A stretch of DNA of 33,106 bases, taken from Streptomyces sp. T39 (lineage in GTDB: Bacteria; Actinomycetota; Actinomycetes; Streptomycetales; Streptomycetaceae). Below the pieces are notes generated by a model that was not told the DNA's origin, made no database searches, and saw only the letters and a list, made by a program, of their open reading frames with translations. Shown one piece after another: positions 1 through 9,128 of this stretch. Each line of letters starts with the position of its first letter. The stretch's first letter is position 1. Location: positions 2,686,716 to 2,719,821 of the forward strand of contig NZ_RDBP01000012.1 in NCBI RefSeq assembly GCF_008042045.1, read 5' to 3'. A program made the translations under genes and the position numbers.

Positions 1-3
1 CGG

Positions 4-9
4 CCTCCT
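4..9 (-). promoter_or_regulatory. Ribosome binding site of a gene starting left of the window
   Basis: On the minus strand these bases read AGGAGG, a perfect Shine-Dalgarno core, and the window ends three bases later. A start codon therefore probably lies within a few bases outside the window. The site is about 45 bases downstream of the mak stop. In S. coelicolor the gene after the maltokinase in this cluster is the glycogen branching enzyme glgB, so that is the inferred target; none of its coding sequence is visible here. Confidence 0.55.
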
Positions 10-54
10 GGGCACGAGAAAGAGAAGGTCAGACGGGGGAGAGGGGGAGGGGGG

Positions 55-1440
55 TCAGTCGACCGACGCGAGACGTTCGATCGCGGCCATCGGGACCGGC
101 AGCCAGTCGGGCCGGTGGCGTGCCTCGTAGACGGCCTCGTAGACGGCCTTGTCCGTCTCGTACGCGCGCAGCAGCTCGGGCTCCTCGCGCGGGTCGCAGC
201 CCGCGGCCTCCGCGTAGCCCGTGCAGTAGGCGTCACGGCACGCCTCGGCCCAGGCCGGGTTCCACGGCCGGTGGGTGCGTGCGGCGTAGTCGAACGAGCG
301 GAGCATCCCGGCGACGTCGCGGACGGCGGGCTGGGGACGGCAGCGTTCCGTGAGCGGGCTCGCCGGCTCGCCCTCGAAGTCGATCACGGACCAGGGCGTG
401 TCCACGGGGCCTCGCAGTATCTGGCCGAGATGCAGATCGCCGTGGACGCGCTGCGCGGCCCAGATGCGGCCGCGTCTGCCGAGTACCCCGACCGCGTCGA
501 AGGCCGTGAGCAGCCGTGGCGCGTACGGGCCGAGGGCGGGCACCGCACGGGCGGCCGCCTCCAGCCGCCCGGCCATCGTGGCGGCCAGCCGCTCGGCCTG
601 ACCGCCGCTCAGCTTCACCACCGGGAGCGCGTCGGCGAGCGCGGTGTGCACCTCGGCCGTCACGCGCCCCAGTTCGTGCGCCTCGGCGCGGAACGACCGC
701 CCGGCGGCGAGGGATTCGAGTGCCAGCACCCATCCGTCGCGCGAACCGGGCAGGAAGGGCTGGAGAACGCCCAGGGTGAAAGGTTCCGGCGCGGACGACC
801 GGTACCAGGCCACGGGCGCGGGGACCCGGGTGCATCCGGCGCGGGCGAGGGCGAGCGGCAGCTCCAGGTCCGGGTTGTAGCCGGGGTGGAGCCTGCGGAA
901 GATCTTCAGGATGAACGTCTCGCCGTATACGAGCGAGGAGTTGGACTGCTCGGCCCCCAGCGGGCGGGCCGGCAGGTCACGGGGGACGGCGGTGGAGCCG
1001 TCGAACCGCTCGAAGCGCAGGGGCCCCAACGTGCCGGGGGTCCGCAGCCGTTCCAGCAGCAGCGCCGCGAGGCGGGGGTCGTGGGTCCCCTCGTAGAGAG
1101 TCAGTCCGGCCAGCGGGCCCTGGGCGACGTGGCCGATCAGCGCGGGGGCGAGCGCGGGCGGCAGGGTGGGCCGGGCGCCGATCAGCAGCTGGTAGCAGTC
1201 GCCCTCGGTGCCCGGCGGCCGGTCCGGCTGGTGGACCCGCAGGAGCAGATGGAGCAGGCCCGGCCCGCCGGAGCCGCGCACCGGCAGCAGCTCGGTCGCG
1301 AGGTCGAGGGTGAAGCCGGTGACCGGTGATCCCTTGCCGGCGAACCAGCGCTGCGCCGGCAGCCAGGTGTGCAGCAGTGGTGCGAGCGACGCAAGTAGTG
1401 CGGGCGAGGTCCGGGTGGAAGCAGCCTCCGACATGGGCAT
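55..1440 (-). CDS. mak: Maltokinase (Mak/Pep2), 461 aa
   Basis: Cytosolic kinase that uses ATP to make maltose 1-phosphate from maltose, feeding GlgE. The N-terminal cap typical of maltokinases is visible (HTWLPAQRWFAGKG, residues 24-37). The kinase fold follows: SNSSLVYGETFILKIFRR holds the presumed ATP-binding Lys179, the catalytic loop RVHGDLHLGQ holds His333 and Asp335, and VIDFEGEP supplies the metal-binding Asp354. The length fits the family. The ATG at 1440 is preceded by GAAAGGA at suitable spacing; a second ATG at 1434 is possible. The reading frame runs further upstream to 1635, but that extension is Pro/Arg-rich with no family similarity. It is third in the minus-strand glgE-treS-mak order, 178 bases after treS. 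In some actinobacteria treS and mak are fused; here they are separate. Confidence 0.93.
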   Translation of the reverse strand: MPMSEAASTRTSPALLASLAPLLHTWLPAQRWFAGKGSPVTGFTLDLATELLPVRGSGGPGLLHLLLRVHQPDRPPGTEGDCYQLLIGARPTLPPALAPALIGHVAQGPLAGLTLYEGTHDPRLAALLLERLRTPGTLGPLRFERFDGSTAVPRDLPARPLGAEQSNSSLVYGETFILKIFRRLHPGYNPDLELPLALARAGCTRVPAPVAWYRSSAPEPFTLGVLQPFLPGSRDGWVLALESLAAGRSFRAEAHELGRVTAEVHTALADALPVVKLSGGQAERLAATMAGRLEAAARAVPALGPYAPRLLTAFDAVGVLGRRGRIWAAQRVHGDLHLGQILRGPVDTPWSVIDFEGEPASPLTERCRPQPAVRDVAGMLRSFDYAARTHRPWNPAWAEACRDAYCTGYAEAAGCDPREEPELLRAYETDKAVYEAVYEARHRPDWLPVPMAAIERLASVD

Positions 1441-1539
1441 CGCGTCCTTTCCCCGGGTACACCACGAATGCGCAAAGTGTCCCGGATTGCAGCGGTTGCT
1501 GTCCGGCGGCGCGCGGGGATGAAGGGGAGAGTGCCCGGT

Positions 1540-1563
1540 GCGGGGCGGTGGAAACCGCCCCGC
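1540..1563 (-). terminator. Hairpin between treS and mak
   Basis: A perfect 10-bp stem (1540-1549 with 1554-1563) closes on a 4-base loop, 55 bases downstream of the treS stop and about 100 bases upstream of the mak start. It has no T-run, as is usual in streptomycetes. It could be a partial terminator or a processing or stability element that lowers mak expression relative to glgE-treS. That role is inferred; only the hairpin is seen. Confidence 0.45.
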
Positions 1564-1618
1564 CGGAGCAGAGGGTGCGTTTTCGGACCTGCGCGCCCCC
1601 GGCTCTCCCCACGGGCCG

Positions 1619-3397
1619 TCAGGGGGTGAGACCACCTGCCGCGGCTCCCGCCGCCGGGGCGGTCGTGGCGCCGGCCGAGGTCCCCGGCGCGATGCCGGGC
1701 GCGGCGTCCTTGCGCAGCCGGAACCAGTAGAAGCCGTGGCCGGCCAGCGTCAGCAGATACGGCCACTGGCCGATCGCCGGGAAGCGCACCCCGCCGATCA
1801 GCTCCACCGGGTGGCGTCCGTTGAACGCCCGCAGGTCGAGCTCGGTCGGCTGTGCGAACCGCGAGAAGTTGTGCACGCACAGCACCAGGTCGTCCTGGTA
1901 TTCCCGGAGGAAGGCCAGCACCGCAGGGTTCGACGAGGGCAGTTCCGTGTACGAGCCGAGCCCGAAGGCGGGATTCTGCTTGCGGATCTCGATCATCCGG
2001 CGGGTCCAGTGGAGCAGCGACGAGGGCGACGACATCGACGCCTCGACGTTGGTGACCTGGTAGCCGTAGACCGGGTCCATGATCGTCGGCAGGTACAGCC
2101 GGCCGGGGTCGCTGGAGGAGAAGCCCGCGTTGCGGTCCGGCGTCCACTGCATCGGGGTGCGCACCGCGTCCCGGTCGCCGAGCCAGATGTTGTCGCCCAT
2201 GCCGATCTCGTCCCCGTAGTAGAGGATCGGCGAGCCGGGCAGCGACAGCAGCAGGGCCGTGAAGAGCTCGATCTGGTTGCGGTCGTTGTCCAGCAGGGGC
2301 GCGAGACGGCGGCGGATCCCGATGTTGGCCCGCATCCGCGGGTCCTTGGCGTACTCCGCGTACATGTAGTCGCGCTCTTCGTCCGTCACCATCTCGAGCG
2401 TCAGCTCGTCGTGGTTGCGCAGGAAGATGCCCCACTGGCAGCTCGTCGGGATGGACGGCGTCTTGGCCAGGATCTCGGAGACCGGGTAGCGGGACTCCCG
2501 CCGCACCGCCATGAAGATGCGCGGCATCACCGGGAAGTGGAACGCCATGTGGCACTCGTCGCCGCCGGCCGCGTAGTCGCCGAAGTAGTCGACGACGTCC
2601 TCCGGCCACTGGTTGGCCTCGGCGAGCAGCACGGTGTCCGGGTAGTGCGCGTCGATCTCCTTGCGGACCCGCTTCAGGAAGGAGTGGGTGCGCGGGAGGT
2701 TCTCGCAGTTGGTGCCCTCCTCCTGGTAGAGGTACGGCACCGCGTCGAGCCGGAAGCCGTCGATCCCGAGATCGAGCCAGAACCGCAGCGCGGAGATGAT
2801 CTCCTCCTGCACGGCCGGGTTCTCGTAGTTGAGGTCCGGCTGATGAGAGAAGAACCGGTGCCAGTAGTACTGCTTCCGTACCGGGTCGAACGTCCAGTTG
2901 GACGACTCGGTGTCCACGAAGATGATGCGGGCGTCCTGGTACTGCTTGTCGTCGTCCGCCCAGACGTAGTAGTCGCCGTAGGGGCCTTCGGGGTCGGAAC
3001 GGGACTGCTGGAACCACTCGTGCTGATCGCTGGTGTGGTTCATGACGAAGTCGATGATCACCCGCATGCCGCGCTGGTGGGCCGCGTCCACGAACTCGAC
3101 GAAGTCGGCCAGGTCGCCGAACTCCGGCAGCACGGAGGTGTAGTCGGCGACGTCGTAACCCCCGTCGCGCAGGGGGGATTTGAAGAACGGCGGCAGCCAC
3201 AGGCAGTCCACGCCGAGCCACTGGAGATAGTCCAGCTTGGCGGTGATGCCCTTCAGGTCACCGACGCCGTCGCCGTTGCTGTCCTGGAAGGAGCGGACCA
3301 GGACCTCGTAGAAGACGGCGCGCTTGAACCAGTCGGGGTCGCGGTCGCGGGCGGGGGTGTCCTCGAAGGTGTCGGGGACGGGCTCGTTGACGATCAT
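1619..3397 (-). CDS. treS: Trehalose synthase (TreS), GH13, 592 aa
   Basis: Interconverts trehalose and maltose by intramolecular transglucosylation; in the GlgE pathway it supplies maltose to Mak. The GH13 barrel is complete: [20 protein letters not shown] opens it, [17 protein letters not shown] is conserved region I, GFRLDAV carries the nucleophile Asp218, LLAEANQW the acid/base Glu260, and [11 protein letters not shown] the transition-state Asp330. The spacing between these matches the characterised mycobacterial enzyme. The ATG at 3397 overlaps the glgE stop by four bases (ATGA), which suggests translational coupling; GGAGGG lies upstream. The frame is open far upstream of this start, opposite glgE codons, but that part has no GH13 similarity. 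The C-terminal tail after the beta domain is Ala/Pro/Gly-rich and probably disordered. Confidence 0.96.
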   Translation of the reverse strand: MIVNEPVPDTFEDTPARDRDPDWFKRAVFYEVLVRSFQDSNGDGVGDLKGITAKLDYLQWLGVDCLWLPPFFKSPLRDGGYDVADYTSVLPEFGDLADFVEFVDAAHQRGMRVIIDFVMNHTSDQHEWFQQSRSDPEGPYGDYYVWADDDKQYQDARIIFVDTESSNWTFDPVRKQYYWHRFFSHQPDLNYENPAVQEEIISALRFWLDLGIDGFRLDAVPYLYQEEGTNCENLPRTHSFLKRVRKEIDAHYPDTVLLAEANQWPEDVVDYFGDYAAGGDECHMAFHFPVMPRIFMAVRRESRYPVSEILAKTPSIPTSCQWGIFLRNHDELTLEMVTDEERDYMYAEYAKDPRMRANIGIRRRLAPLLDNDRNQIELFTALLLSLPGSPILYYGDEIGMGDNIWLGDRDAVRTPMQWTPDRNAGFSSSDPGRLYLPTIMDPVYGYQVTNVEASMSSPSSLLHWTRRMIEIRKQNPAFGLGSYTELPSSNPAVLAFLREYQDDLVLCVHNFSRFAQPTELDLRAFNGRHPVELIGGVRFPAIGQWPYLLTLAGHGFYWFRLRKDAAPGIAPGTSAGATTAPAAGAAAGGLTP

Positions 3398-5391
3398 GAG
3401 ATGGGTGACCCTCCGGTCTGCGGGGACGGTCGCAGGGCGACGACGTGCGCCGGGGCCTTGCCCGGTTCGAGGCGCACGTAGTTGGCCCTGCCCCAGTGAT
3501 AGGTCTCGCCGGTGAGCTCGTCGCGCACCGGTACGGTCTCGTGTTCTTCGAACCCGAGTCGCAGCATGTTCAACGAGACCGTCGCCTCCTGGGTGTGGTG
3601 GGGGTCGAGGTTGGCGACCACGAGGACGACGTCCTGGCCGCTGCGCTTGGAGTAGGCGATCACCGCGTCGTTGTCCGTGTGGTGGAAGTGGACGTCGCGC
3701 AGCTGCTGCAGGGCGGGGTGGCGGCGCCGCAGCCGGTTCAGCGCGGTGATCAGCGGGGTGATGGACCTGCCCTCGCGCTCCGCCGACTCCCAGTCTCGGG
3801 GCCGCAGTTGGTACTTCTCGGAGCCGAGGTACTCCTCGCTGCCCGCGTGCAGCGGCGCGTTCTCGCACAGCTCGAACCCCGCGTACACGCCCCAGGAGGG
3901 CGACATCGTGGCGGCGAGCACCGCGCGCACCTCGAAGGCCGGACGGCCGCCCTCCTGGAGGTAGGCGTGCAGGATGTCCGGCGTGTTCACGAAGAAGTTC
4001 GGCCGCATGTACGAGGCGGCCTCGCCGGACACCTCCGTGACGTACTCGGTCAGCTCCTGCTTGGTGTTGCGCCAGGTGAAGTACGTGTACGACTGCTGGA
4101 AGCCGACGGCCGCCAGCGCGTGCATCATCGCCGGCCGGGTGAACGCCTCCGCCAGGAAGATGACGTCGGGGTCGTCGCCGTTGATCTCGGCGATCACCTT
4201 CTCCCAGAACACGACGGGCTTGGTGTGCGGGTTGTCGACGCGGAAGATGCGCACCCCGCGGTCCATCCAGAACCGCAGCACCCGTACCGTCTCGGCGATC
4301 AGGCCGGGCATGTCCGCGTCGAAGGCGATCGGGTAGATGTCCTGGTACTTCTTCGGCGGGTTCTCGGCGTAGGCGATCGAGCCGTCGGCCCGGTGGCGGA
4401 ACCACTCGGGGTGCTCCTTCACCCAGGGGTGGTCGGGCGAGCACTGGAGCGCGAAGTCGAGGGCGACCTCCATGCGCAGCGACCGCGCCGCCCGCACGAA
4501 GTGGTCGAAGTCGGCGAGCGTGCCGAGATCGGGGTGGACGGCGTCGTGGCCGCCCTCGGCGGACCCGATCGCCCAGGGCACGCCCACGTCGTCGGGGCCG
4601 GCCGTCAGGGAATTGTCCGGTCCCTTGCGGTGGGTGGTGCCGATGGGGTGGATCGGCGGCAGGTACACCACGTCGAAGCCCATCGCCGCGACGGCGGGCA
4701 GCCGCTCGGCCGCCGTCCGGAAGGTTCCCGAGACCGGGGGCCTGCCCTCCTCGACGACGGCTCCCTCGGAGCGCGGGAACAGCTCGTACCAGGCCCCGTA
4801 CAGCGCCCGGCGGCGCTCGACCTTCAGGGGCAGCGCCGGTGAGCTGCTGACCAGTTCGCGCAGGGGGTGGCGGTCGAGCGCCGCGGTGGCCTCGTCCGCG
4901 AGGGCGGCGGCGAGCCGCGCATCGGCCGGCCGGGCGGTGTCGCGCAGCGCGTCGGCTGCGGCCAGCACCCCCTCGCGGCCGTCCTTCTTCGGCACCCCGG
5001 CGGCGGCGCGCTCGTACAGCGCCGCCCCCTCGGCCAGGACCAGCTCGGTGTCGATGCCGGCCGGGATCTTGATCCGCGCGTGGTGGCGCCAGGTGGCGAC
5101 CGGGTCGCTCCACGCCTCGACGGTGTACGTCCATGCGCCCTCGGCGTCCGGAGTGACGAAGGCTCCCCAGCGGTCGGTGCCCGGTGCGAGTTCCCGCATC
5201 GGGGTGAAGGGGCCGGGGCGGCCCTTCGGGTCGCGCAGGACGACGTTGGCGGCGACCGCGTCATGCCCTTCGCGGAAGACCGTGGCGGTGACCTCGAAGG
5301 TCTCACCCGCCACGGCCTTCGCGGGCTTTCTTCCGCAGTCGACGAGCGGGCGTACGTCCAGGACGGGAATACGGCCAATGAGCGAGTTCAC
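3394..5391 (-). CDS. glgE: Maltosyltransferase GlgE, GH13_3, 665 aa
   Basis: Transfers maltose from alpha-maltose 1-phosphate to the non-reducing end of alpha-1,4-glucan, releasing phosphate. The N-terminal domain begins [20 protein letters not shown], a conserved start in streptomycete Glg[20 protein letters not shown] and [14 protein letters not shown] are family-typical. Catalytic residues fit: nucleophile Asp386 in [12 protein letters not shown], acid/base Glu415 in [10 protein letters not shown], and Asp472 in [10 protein letters not shown], each eight lower than in S. coelicolor GlgE (Asp394/Glu423/Asp480). The chosen start is the GTG at 5391, preceded by CAGG seven bases away; the open frame continues to an ATG at 5502, but that part is not family-like. 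It is first in the operon and overlaps treS by four bases. It faces glgP across a 466-base divergent spacer. Confidence 0.96.
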   Translation of the reverse strand: MNSLIGRIPVLDVRPLVDCGRKPAKAVAGETFEVTATVFREGHDAVAANVVLRDPKGRPGPFTPMRELAPGTDRWGAFVTPDAEGAWTYTVEAWSDPVATWRHHARIKIPAGIDTELVLAEGAALYERAAAGVPKKDGREGVLAAADALRDTARPADARLAAALADEATAALDRHPLRELVSSSPALPLKVERRRALYGAWYELFPRSEGAVVEEGRPPVSGTFRTAAERLPAVAAMGFDVVYLPPIHPIGTTHRKGPDNSLTAGPDDVGVPWAIGSAEGGHDAVHPDLGTLADFDHFVRAARSLRMEVALDFALQCSPDHPWVKEHPEWFRHRADGSIAYAENPPKKYQDIYPIAFDADMPGLIAETVRVLRFWMDRGVRIFRVDNPHTKPVVFWEKVIAEINGDDPDVIFLAEAFTRPAMMHALAAVGFQQSYTYFTWRNTKQELTEYVTEVSGEAASYMRPNFFVNTPDILHAYLQEGGRPAFEVRAVLAATMSPSWGVYAGFELCENAPLHAGSEEYLGSEKYQLRPRDWESAEREGRSITPLITALNRLRRRHPALQQLRDVHFHHTDNDAVIAYSKRSGQDVVLVVANLDPHHTQEATVSLNMLRLGFEEHETVPVRDELTGETYHWGRANYVRLEPGKAPAHVVALRPSPQTGGSPIS

Positions 5392-5857
5392 GACATCACC
5401 TGAGGGCTGTGCGGGCAGGTCGGTACGAGCAGGAAGGGGCGGATTGTGCACTGTGTGTCTAATTTGTAACTGCTCAGTCGGTGACTGGCCGGGTGCGGGC
5501 ATGTCGGCTCCAGTCCGCGTTCACTCGGGTGGACGGAAAGGATGCGTTCGTCGGGTGTGCTCGCTTGCGTACCGGATGAGCCTTCCCCCGGTCCCCCGGG
5601 GGGCAATCCGGCTATGTGTTAACTACTAGGACGTAGCGGCCCCGACAAGACACACCTCCGGGACCCCGGCCGTCACACGGCCGGAACCCGACCCCGTCAT
5701 GCTGCTGGTGTATACGGATGCGCCGGGGCGCTCCCGTGCGCCGTGGTGGGGCCGCGCCCGCGCCCGGTAGCTTCGTCGGCGACGGAAAGGCGGCGTCCGA
5801 CACGAAATGCGTCGTGCGTCCGCTCGGATGCGTATATCCCCTGCGAAGGTGGGACCT
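5392..5857. promoter_or_regulatory. Divergent glgE/glgP regulatory region
   Basis: A 466-base spacer between divergent starts with no believable gene. It is locally AT-richer than its surroundings near 5455-5475 (TCTAATTTGTAACTG) and 5612-5632 (TATGTGTTAACTACTAGG), the likeliest promoter zones. An 8-bp perfect hairpin with a 3-base loop lies at 5666-5684. No hexamer pair was convincing enough to assign a promoter. TATATC at 5833-5838 could be a -10 element close to glgP, but no matching -35 is seen. Confidence 0.5.
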
Positions 5858-8521
5858 GTGAAGGCCATTCGTCGTTTCACCGTCCGCCCCGTCCTCCCCG
5901 AACCCCTGCGACCGCTCAGCGGCCTGGCGCGGAATCTGCGCTGGTCCTGGCACACCGAGACCCAAGAGCTGTTCCGTTCCGTCGACCCCGAGGGATGGCA
6001 GGCCGCGGCGGGCGACCCCGTGCGTCTGCTCGGCGGCGTGTCCGCCGCCCGGATGGCCGAACTGGCCAAGGACCGCCGCTTCCTGCGCCGGCTCGCCGCG
6101 GCGGCCGACGACCTGGACGACTACCTGCACGGCCGCAGGTGGTACCAGAGCGCCGGCGGCGGCGAGGACGCCCCGGAGTTCCCCGCGGCCATCGCGTACT
6201 TCTCGCCCGAGTTCGGCGTCACCGCCGCCCTCCCGCAGTACTCGGGCGGCCTCGGCATCCTGGCCGGCGACCACCTCAAGGCGGCCAGCGACCTCGGCGT
6301 CCCGCTGATCGGCGTCGGCCTGCTCTACCGCCACGGCTACTTCCGGCAGTCGCTCTCGCGCGACGGCTGGCAGCAGGAGCACTATCCGGTGCTCGACCCC
6401 AACGAACTGCCCCTCTCGCTGCTGCGCGAGGAGGACGGCAGCCCCGCCCGGGTCACCCTCGCCCTGCCCGCGGGGCGCCTGCTGCACGCCCACATCTGGG
6501 TCGCCCAGGTCGGCCGGGTCCCGCTGCTGATGCTCGACTCCGACGTCGAGGACAACGGCCCCGGCGCCCGTGACGTCACCGACCGGCTGTACGGCGGGGG
6601 CAGCGAGCACCGGCTGCTCCAGGAGATGCTCCTCGGCATCGGCGGCGTCCGCGCCGTGCGCACCTGGTGCCGTCTCACCGGACACCCCGCACCCGAGGTC
6701 TTCCACACCAACGAGGGCCATGCCGGTTTCCTCGGGCTCGAACGCATCCGCGAGCTGGGCGACAGCCCCGGGCTCGGATTCGACGCCGCCCTGGAGGCGG
6801 TGCGCGCGGGCACGGTGTTCACCACCCACACGCCCGTGCCCGCCGGCATCGACCGCTTCGACCGCGACCTCGTCGCCCGGCACTTCGCCGACGGCGCCGA
6901 GCTGCCCGGCGTGCCGGTGGACCGCATCCTCCAGCTGGGGACGGAGAGCTACGCCGGCGGCCACACCGGCGTGTTCAACATGGCCGTGATGGGGCTGCGG
7001 CTCGCCCAGCGCGCCAACGGCGTCTCCGAACTGCACGGCGCGGTCAGCCGGGAGATGTTCGCCGGCCTCTGGCCGGGATTCGACGCCGCCGACGTGCCCA
7101 TCACCTCGGTCACCAACGGCGTCCACGCTCCCACCTGGGTCGCGCCCGAGGTCTTCCGCCTCGGTGCCCGCCGGCTCGGACCGGGCCGGGCCGAGGACGC
7201 GCTCTCGGTGGGCGGGTCGCCCCGGTGGGACGCCGTCGCGGACATCCCCGACGCCGAGATCTGGGAGCTGCGCCGCTCGCTGCGCGAGCAGCTGGTGGTG
7301 GAGGTGCGGGAGAGGCTGCGTGCCTCATGGCGTCAGCGCGGAGCCGGAGCCGCGGAACTCGGCTGGATCGACGGGGTGCTCGACCCGGGCGTGCTCACCA
7401 TCGGCTTCGCCCGCCGGGTCCCCTCGTACAAGCGGCTCACCCTCATGCTGCGCGACCGGCAGCGGCTCACCGAGCTGCTGCTCCACCCCACCCGCCCGAT
7501 CCAGATCGTCGTCGCCGGCAAGGCGCACCCGGCCGACGACGGCGGCAAGCGGCTCGTGCGCGAGCTGGTCCGCTTCACCGACGATCCGCGGGTGCGCCAT
7601 CGCATCGTCTTCCTGCCCGACTACGGCATGGCGATGGCGAAGAAGCTCTACCCCGGCTGCGACGTCTGGCTCAACAACCCGCTGCGCCCCCTGGAGGCCT
7701 GCGGCACCAGCGGGATGAAGGCGGCGCTCAACGGCTCCCTCAACCTCTCGGTGCTCGACGGCTGGTGGGACGAGTGGTACGAGCCGGACTTCGGCTGGGC
7801 GATCCCCACGGCCGACGGCGAGGCCACCGACGAGGACCGCCGTGACGAGCTGGAGGCGGCGGCCCTCTACACGCTCATCGAGGAGCGCATCGCGCCGCGC
7901 TTCTACGAGGAGGGCGGCGGCGGTCTGCCGGACCGCTGGATCGACATGGTCCGCCGCACCCTGACGACCCTCGGCCCCAAGGTGCTCGCCGGGCGCATGG
8001 TCCGCGAGTACGTGGAGCGGCTCTACGCACCGGCCGCCGATGCCCACCGCGCGCTCGACGCGGCCGGCGCGGAGGAGCTCGCGGGGTGGAAGGCCAGGGT
8101 GCGGGCCGCGTGGCCGGCGGTCACGGTCGACCATGTGGAGGCCGTCGACCAGGACGCGGCCACCGGCGGCGCGCCGACCGCGGGGCTCGGCTCGACGCTC
8201 ACGCTCCGGGTCCAGGCCACGCTCGGCGAACTCGGGCCCGACGACGTGGAGGTGCAGGTCGTCGCGGGCAGGGTGGACCCCGACGACGCCCTGCGCGACA
8301 CCCGGACGTTCCCGCTGAAGCCGGCCGGCGGTCCCGACCTGGAGGGGCGCTGGGTCTACGAGGGCCCGCTGGCCCTCGACCGCACCGGACCGTTCGGCTA
8401 CACCGTGCGGGTGCTGCCCGCCCACCGGCTCATCCCGACGGGCGCGGACATGGGCCTCGTGGCCCTGCCGGCGGAGCTCTCCGAGCCCCCGGGCGCCGAG
8501 GCGGGTCTCGTGCTGCGCTGA
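5858..8521 (+). CDS. glgP: Alpha-glucan (glycogen) phosphorylase, GT35, 887 aa
   Basis: Phosphorolyses alpha-1,4-glucan to glucose 1-phosphate, using pyridoxal phosphate. The N-terminus (LPEPLRPLSGLARNLRWSWH) is the DUF3417 segment of the short bacterial/archaeal phosphorylase type. The catalytic region includes YFSPEFGVTAALPQYSGGLG, HTNEGHAGFL, FTTHTPVPAGIDRF and VTNGVHAPTWV. The cofactor site is in EACGTSGMKAALNG, with Lys621 as the presumed Schiff-base lysine. The last 150 residues form an extra beta-rich domain. The start is GTG 5858 (MKAIRRFTVRPVLPE), with GAAGGTGGG just upstream; an ATG at 5807 would add 17 residues with no family match. It is transcribed away from glgE, and both genes act on the same glucan: GlgE builds it, GlgP breaks it down. 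In S. coelicolor the same neighbours occur. Confidence 0.96.
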   Translation: MKAIRRFTVRPVLPEPLRPLSGLARNLRWSWHTETQELFRSVDPEGWQAAAGDPVRLLGGVSAARMAELAKDRRFLRRLAAAADDLDDYLHGRRWYQSAGGGEDAPEFPAAIAYFSPEFGVTAALPQYSGGLGILAGDHLKAASDLGVPLIGVGLLYRHGYFRQSLSRDGWQQEHYPVLDPNELPLSLLREEDGSPARVTLALPAGRLLHAHIWVAQVGRVPLLMLDSDVEDNGPGARDVTDRLYGGGSEHRLLQEMLLGIGGVRAVRTWCRLTGHPAPEVFHTNEGHAGFLGLERIRELGDSPGLGFDAALEAVRAGTVFTTHTPVPAGIDRFDRDLVARHFADGAELPGVPVDRILQLGTESYAGGHTGVFNMAVMGLRLAQRANGVSELHGAVSREMFAGLWPGFDAADVPITSVTNGVHAPTWVAPEVFRLGARRLGPGRAEDALSVGGSPRWDAVADIPDAEIWELRRSLREQLVVEVRERLRASWRQRGAGAAELGWIDGVLDPGVLTIGFARRVPSYKRLTLMLRDRQRLTELLLHPTRPIQIVVAGKAHPADDGGKRLVRELVRFTDDPRVRHRIVFLPDYGMAMAKKLYPGCDVWLNNPLRPLEACGTSGMKAALNGSLNLSVLDGWWDEWYEPDFGWAIPTADGEATDEDRRDELEAAALYTLIEERIAPRFYEEGGGGLPDRWIDMVRRTLTTLGPKVLAGRMVREYVERLYAPAADAHRALDAAGAEELAGWKARVRAAWPAVTVDHVEAVDQDAATGGAPTAGLGSTLTLRVQATLGELGPDDVEVQVVAGRVDPDDALRDTRTFPLKPAGGPDLEGRWVYEGPLALDRTGPFGYTVRVLPAHRLIPTGADMGLVALPAELSEPPGAEAGLVLR

Positions 8522-8545
8522 CGGCGGCGCGTTCCCACGCGACCA

Positions 8546-8575
8546 GGCGCGGTGCTCGGGGGCGAGCGCCGCGCC
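8546..8575 (+). terminator. glgP terminator
   Basis: A 12-bp stem (8546-8557 with 8564-8575) with one G-T wobble and a 6-base loop starts 24 bases after the glgP stop and is followed by TTCGT. It fits a factor-independent terminator of the short-T-run type usual in Streptomyces. Confidence 0.75.
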
Positions 8576-9128
8576 TTCGTCGTGTGCGGCGCACCCCACG
8601 ACCGTCCTCCGGTGCACAGGGCGTGGCAGAACGATGACCTTGTCGTGTGCCCAGTGTGACGAAGCCGTGATGCTGACCGATGAGTCCATGTCGGACTTGT
8701 GATCTTGAACGCCGTCGGAGCGCGTGGAATAGTCCCGTTCCGCTTCCGTGGGCCCTCGGGGGGTGGGATCGAGGGTGCTGACGGTTGCTCAACTGGGGAC
8801 CTCTGTGCGGCCGCTGAGCCGTGGGGGCGATGCGGGGTGGGGGAACATGCCGCGTAGGGGGACGGGCTGCGACATGCCCGAAAGGCGGGACGCCGTGTCC
8901 TCGGGCCGCTCTGCGGCCCGAGGACACGGCGGCACCCCGGTGCCGGGCGGCCGGCGCACCCCCACCGCCACCACCCGGGCACGTTCGCACCTCGGTGCCG
9001 CCGCCCGGCTGCCGGAATCCGGACGGCCGGGCACCCCGGAACGCTGAGACCCCGGCCGACGGCACCGGTTCCGCTGCCCGCCGGCCGATTCCACCACCTC
9101 AGTCCCTCTCGACGTGCGGAGACACGTG
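8576..9128. other. Gene-free spacer before the RHS gene
   Basis: About 550 bases with only overlapping Arg/Pro-rich open frames on both strands, none with a believable ribosome binding site or family match. TTGAAC at 8705-8710 followed 17 bases later by AATAGT (8728-8733) is a weak promoter candidate for the RHS gene. The 19-bp hairpin at 8891-8931 lies between it and the RHS start, so either the promoter is further right or the hairpin sits in the leader. Confidence 0.5.
8891..8931. terminator. Perfect 19-bp inverted repeat
   Basis: Arms 8891-8909 and 8913-8931 are perfectly complementary around a 3-base loop. It is 370 bases after the glgP stop and about 200 bases before the RHS start. As RNA it would be a very stable hairpin in either direction. 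It could be a second terminator insulating the RHS gene, or a leader element. No T-run follows. Confidence 0.6.

Noticed and set aside
1538..3481. Long plus-strand open frame opposite treS and mak
   Set aside because: Val/Arg/Gly-rich translation with no family features, lying antisense to clear GH13 motifs; a GC-rich shadow frame.
3398..5134. Upstream extension of the treS frame
   Set aside because: Arg/Pro-rich, overlaps the well-supported glgE in another frame, and the conserved TreS start is at 3397.
5612..7126. Minus-strand open frame across the glgE/glgP spacer and glgP 5' half
   Set aside because: No ribosome binding site or motif; antisense to glgP coding sequence.
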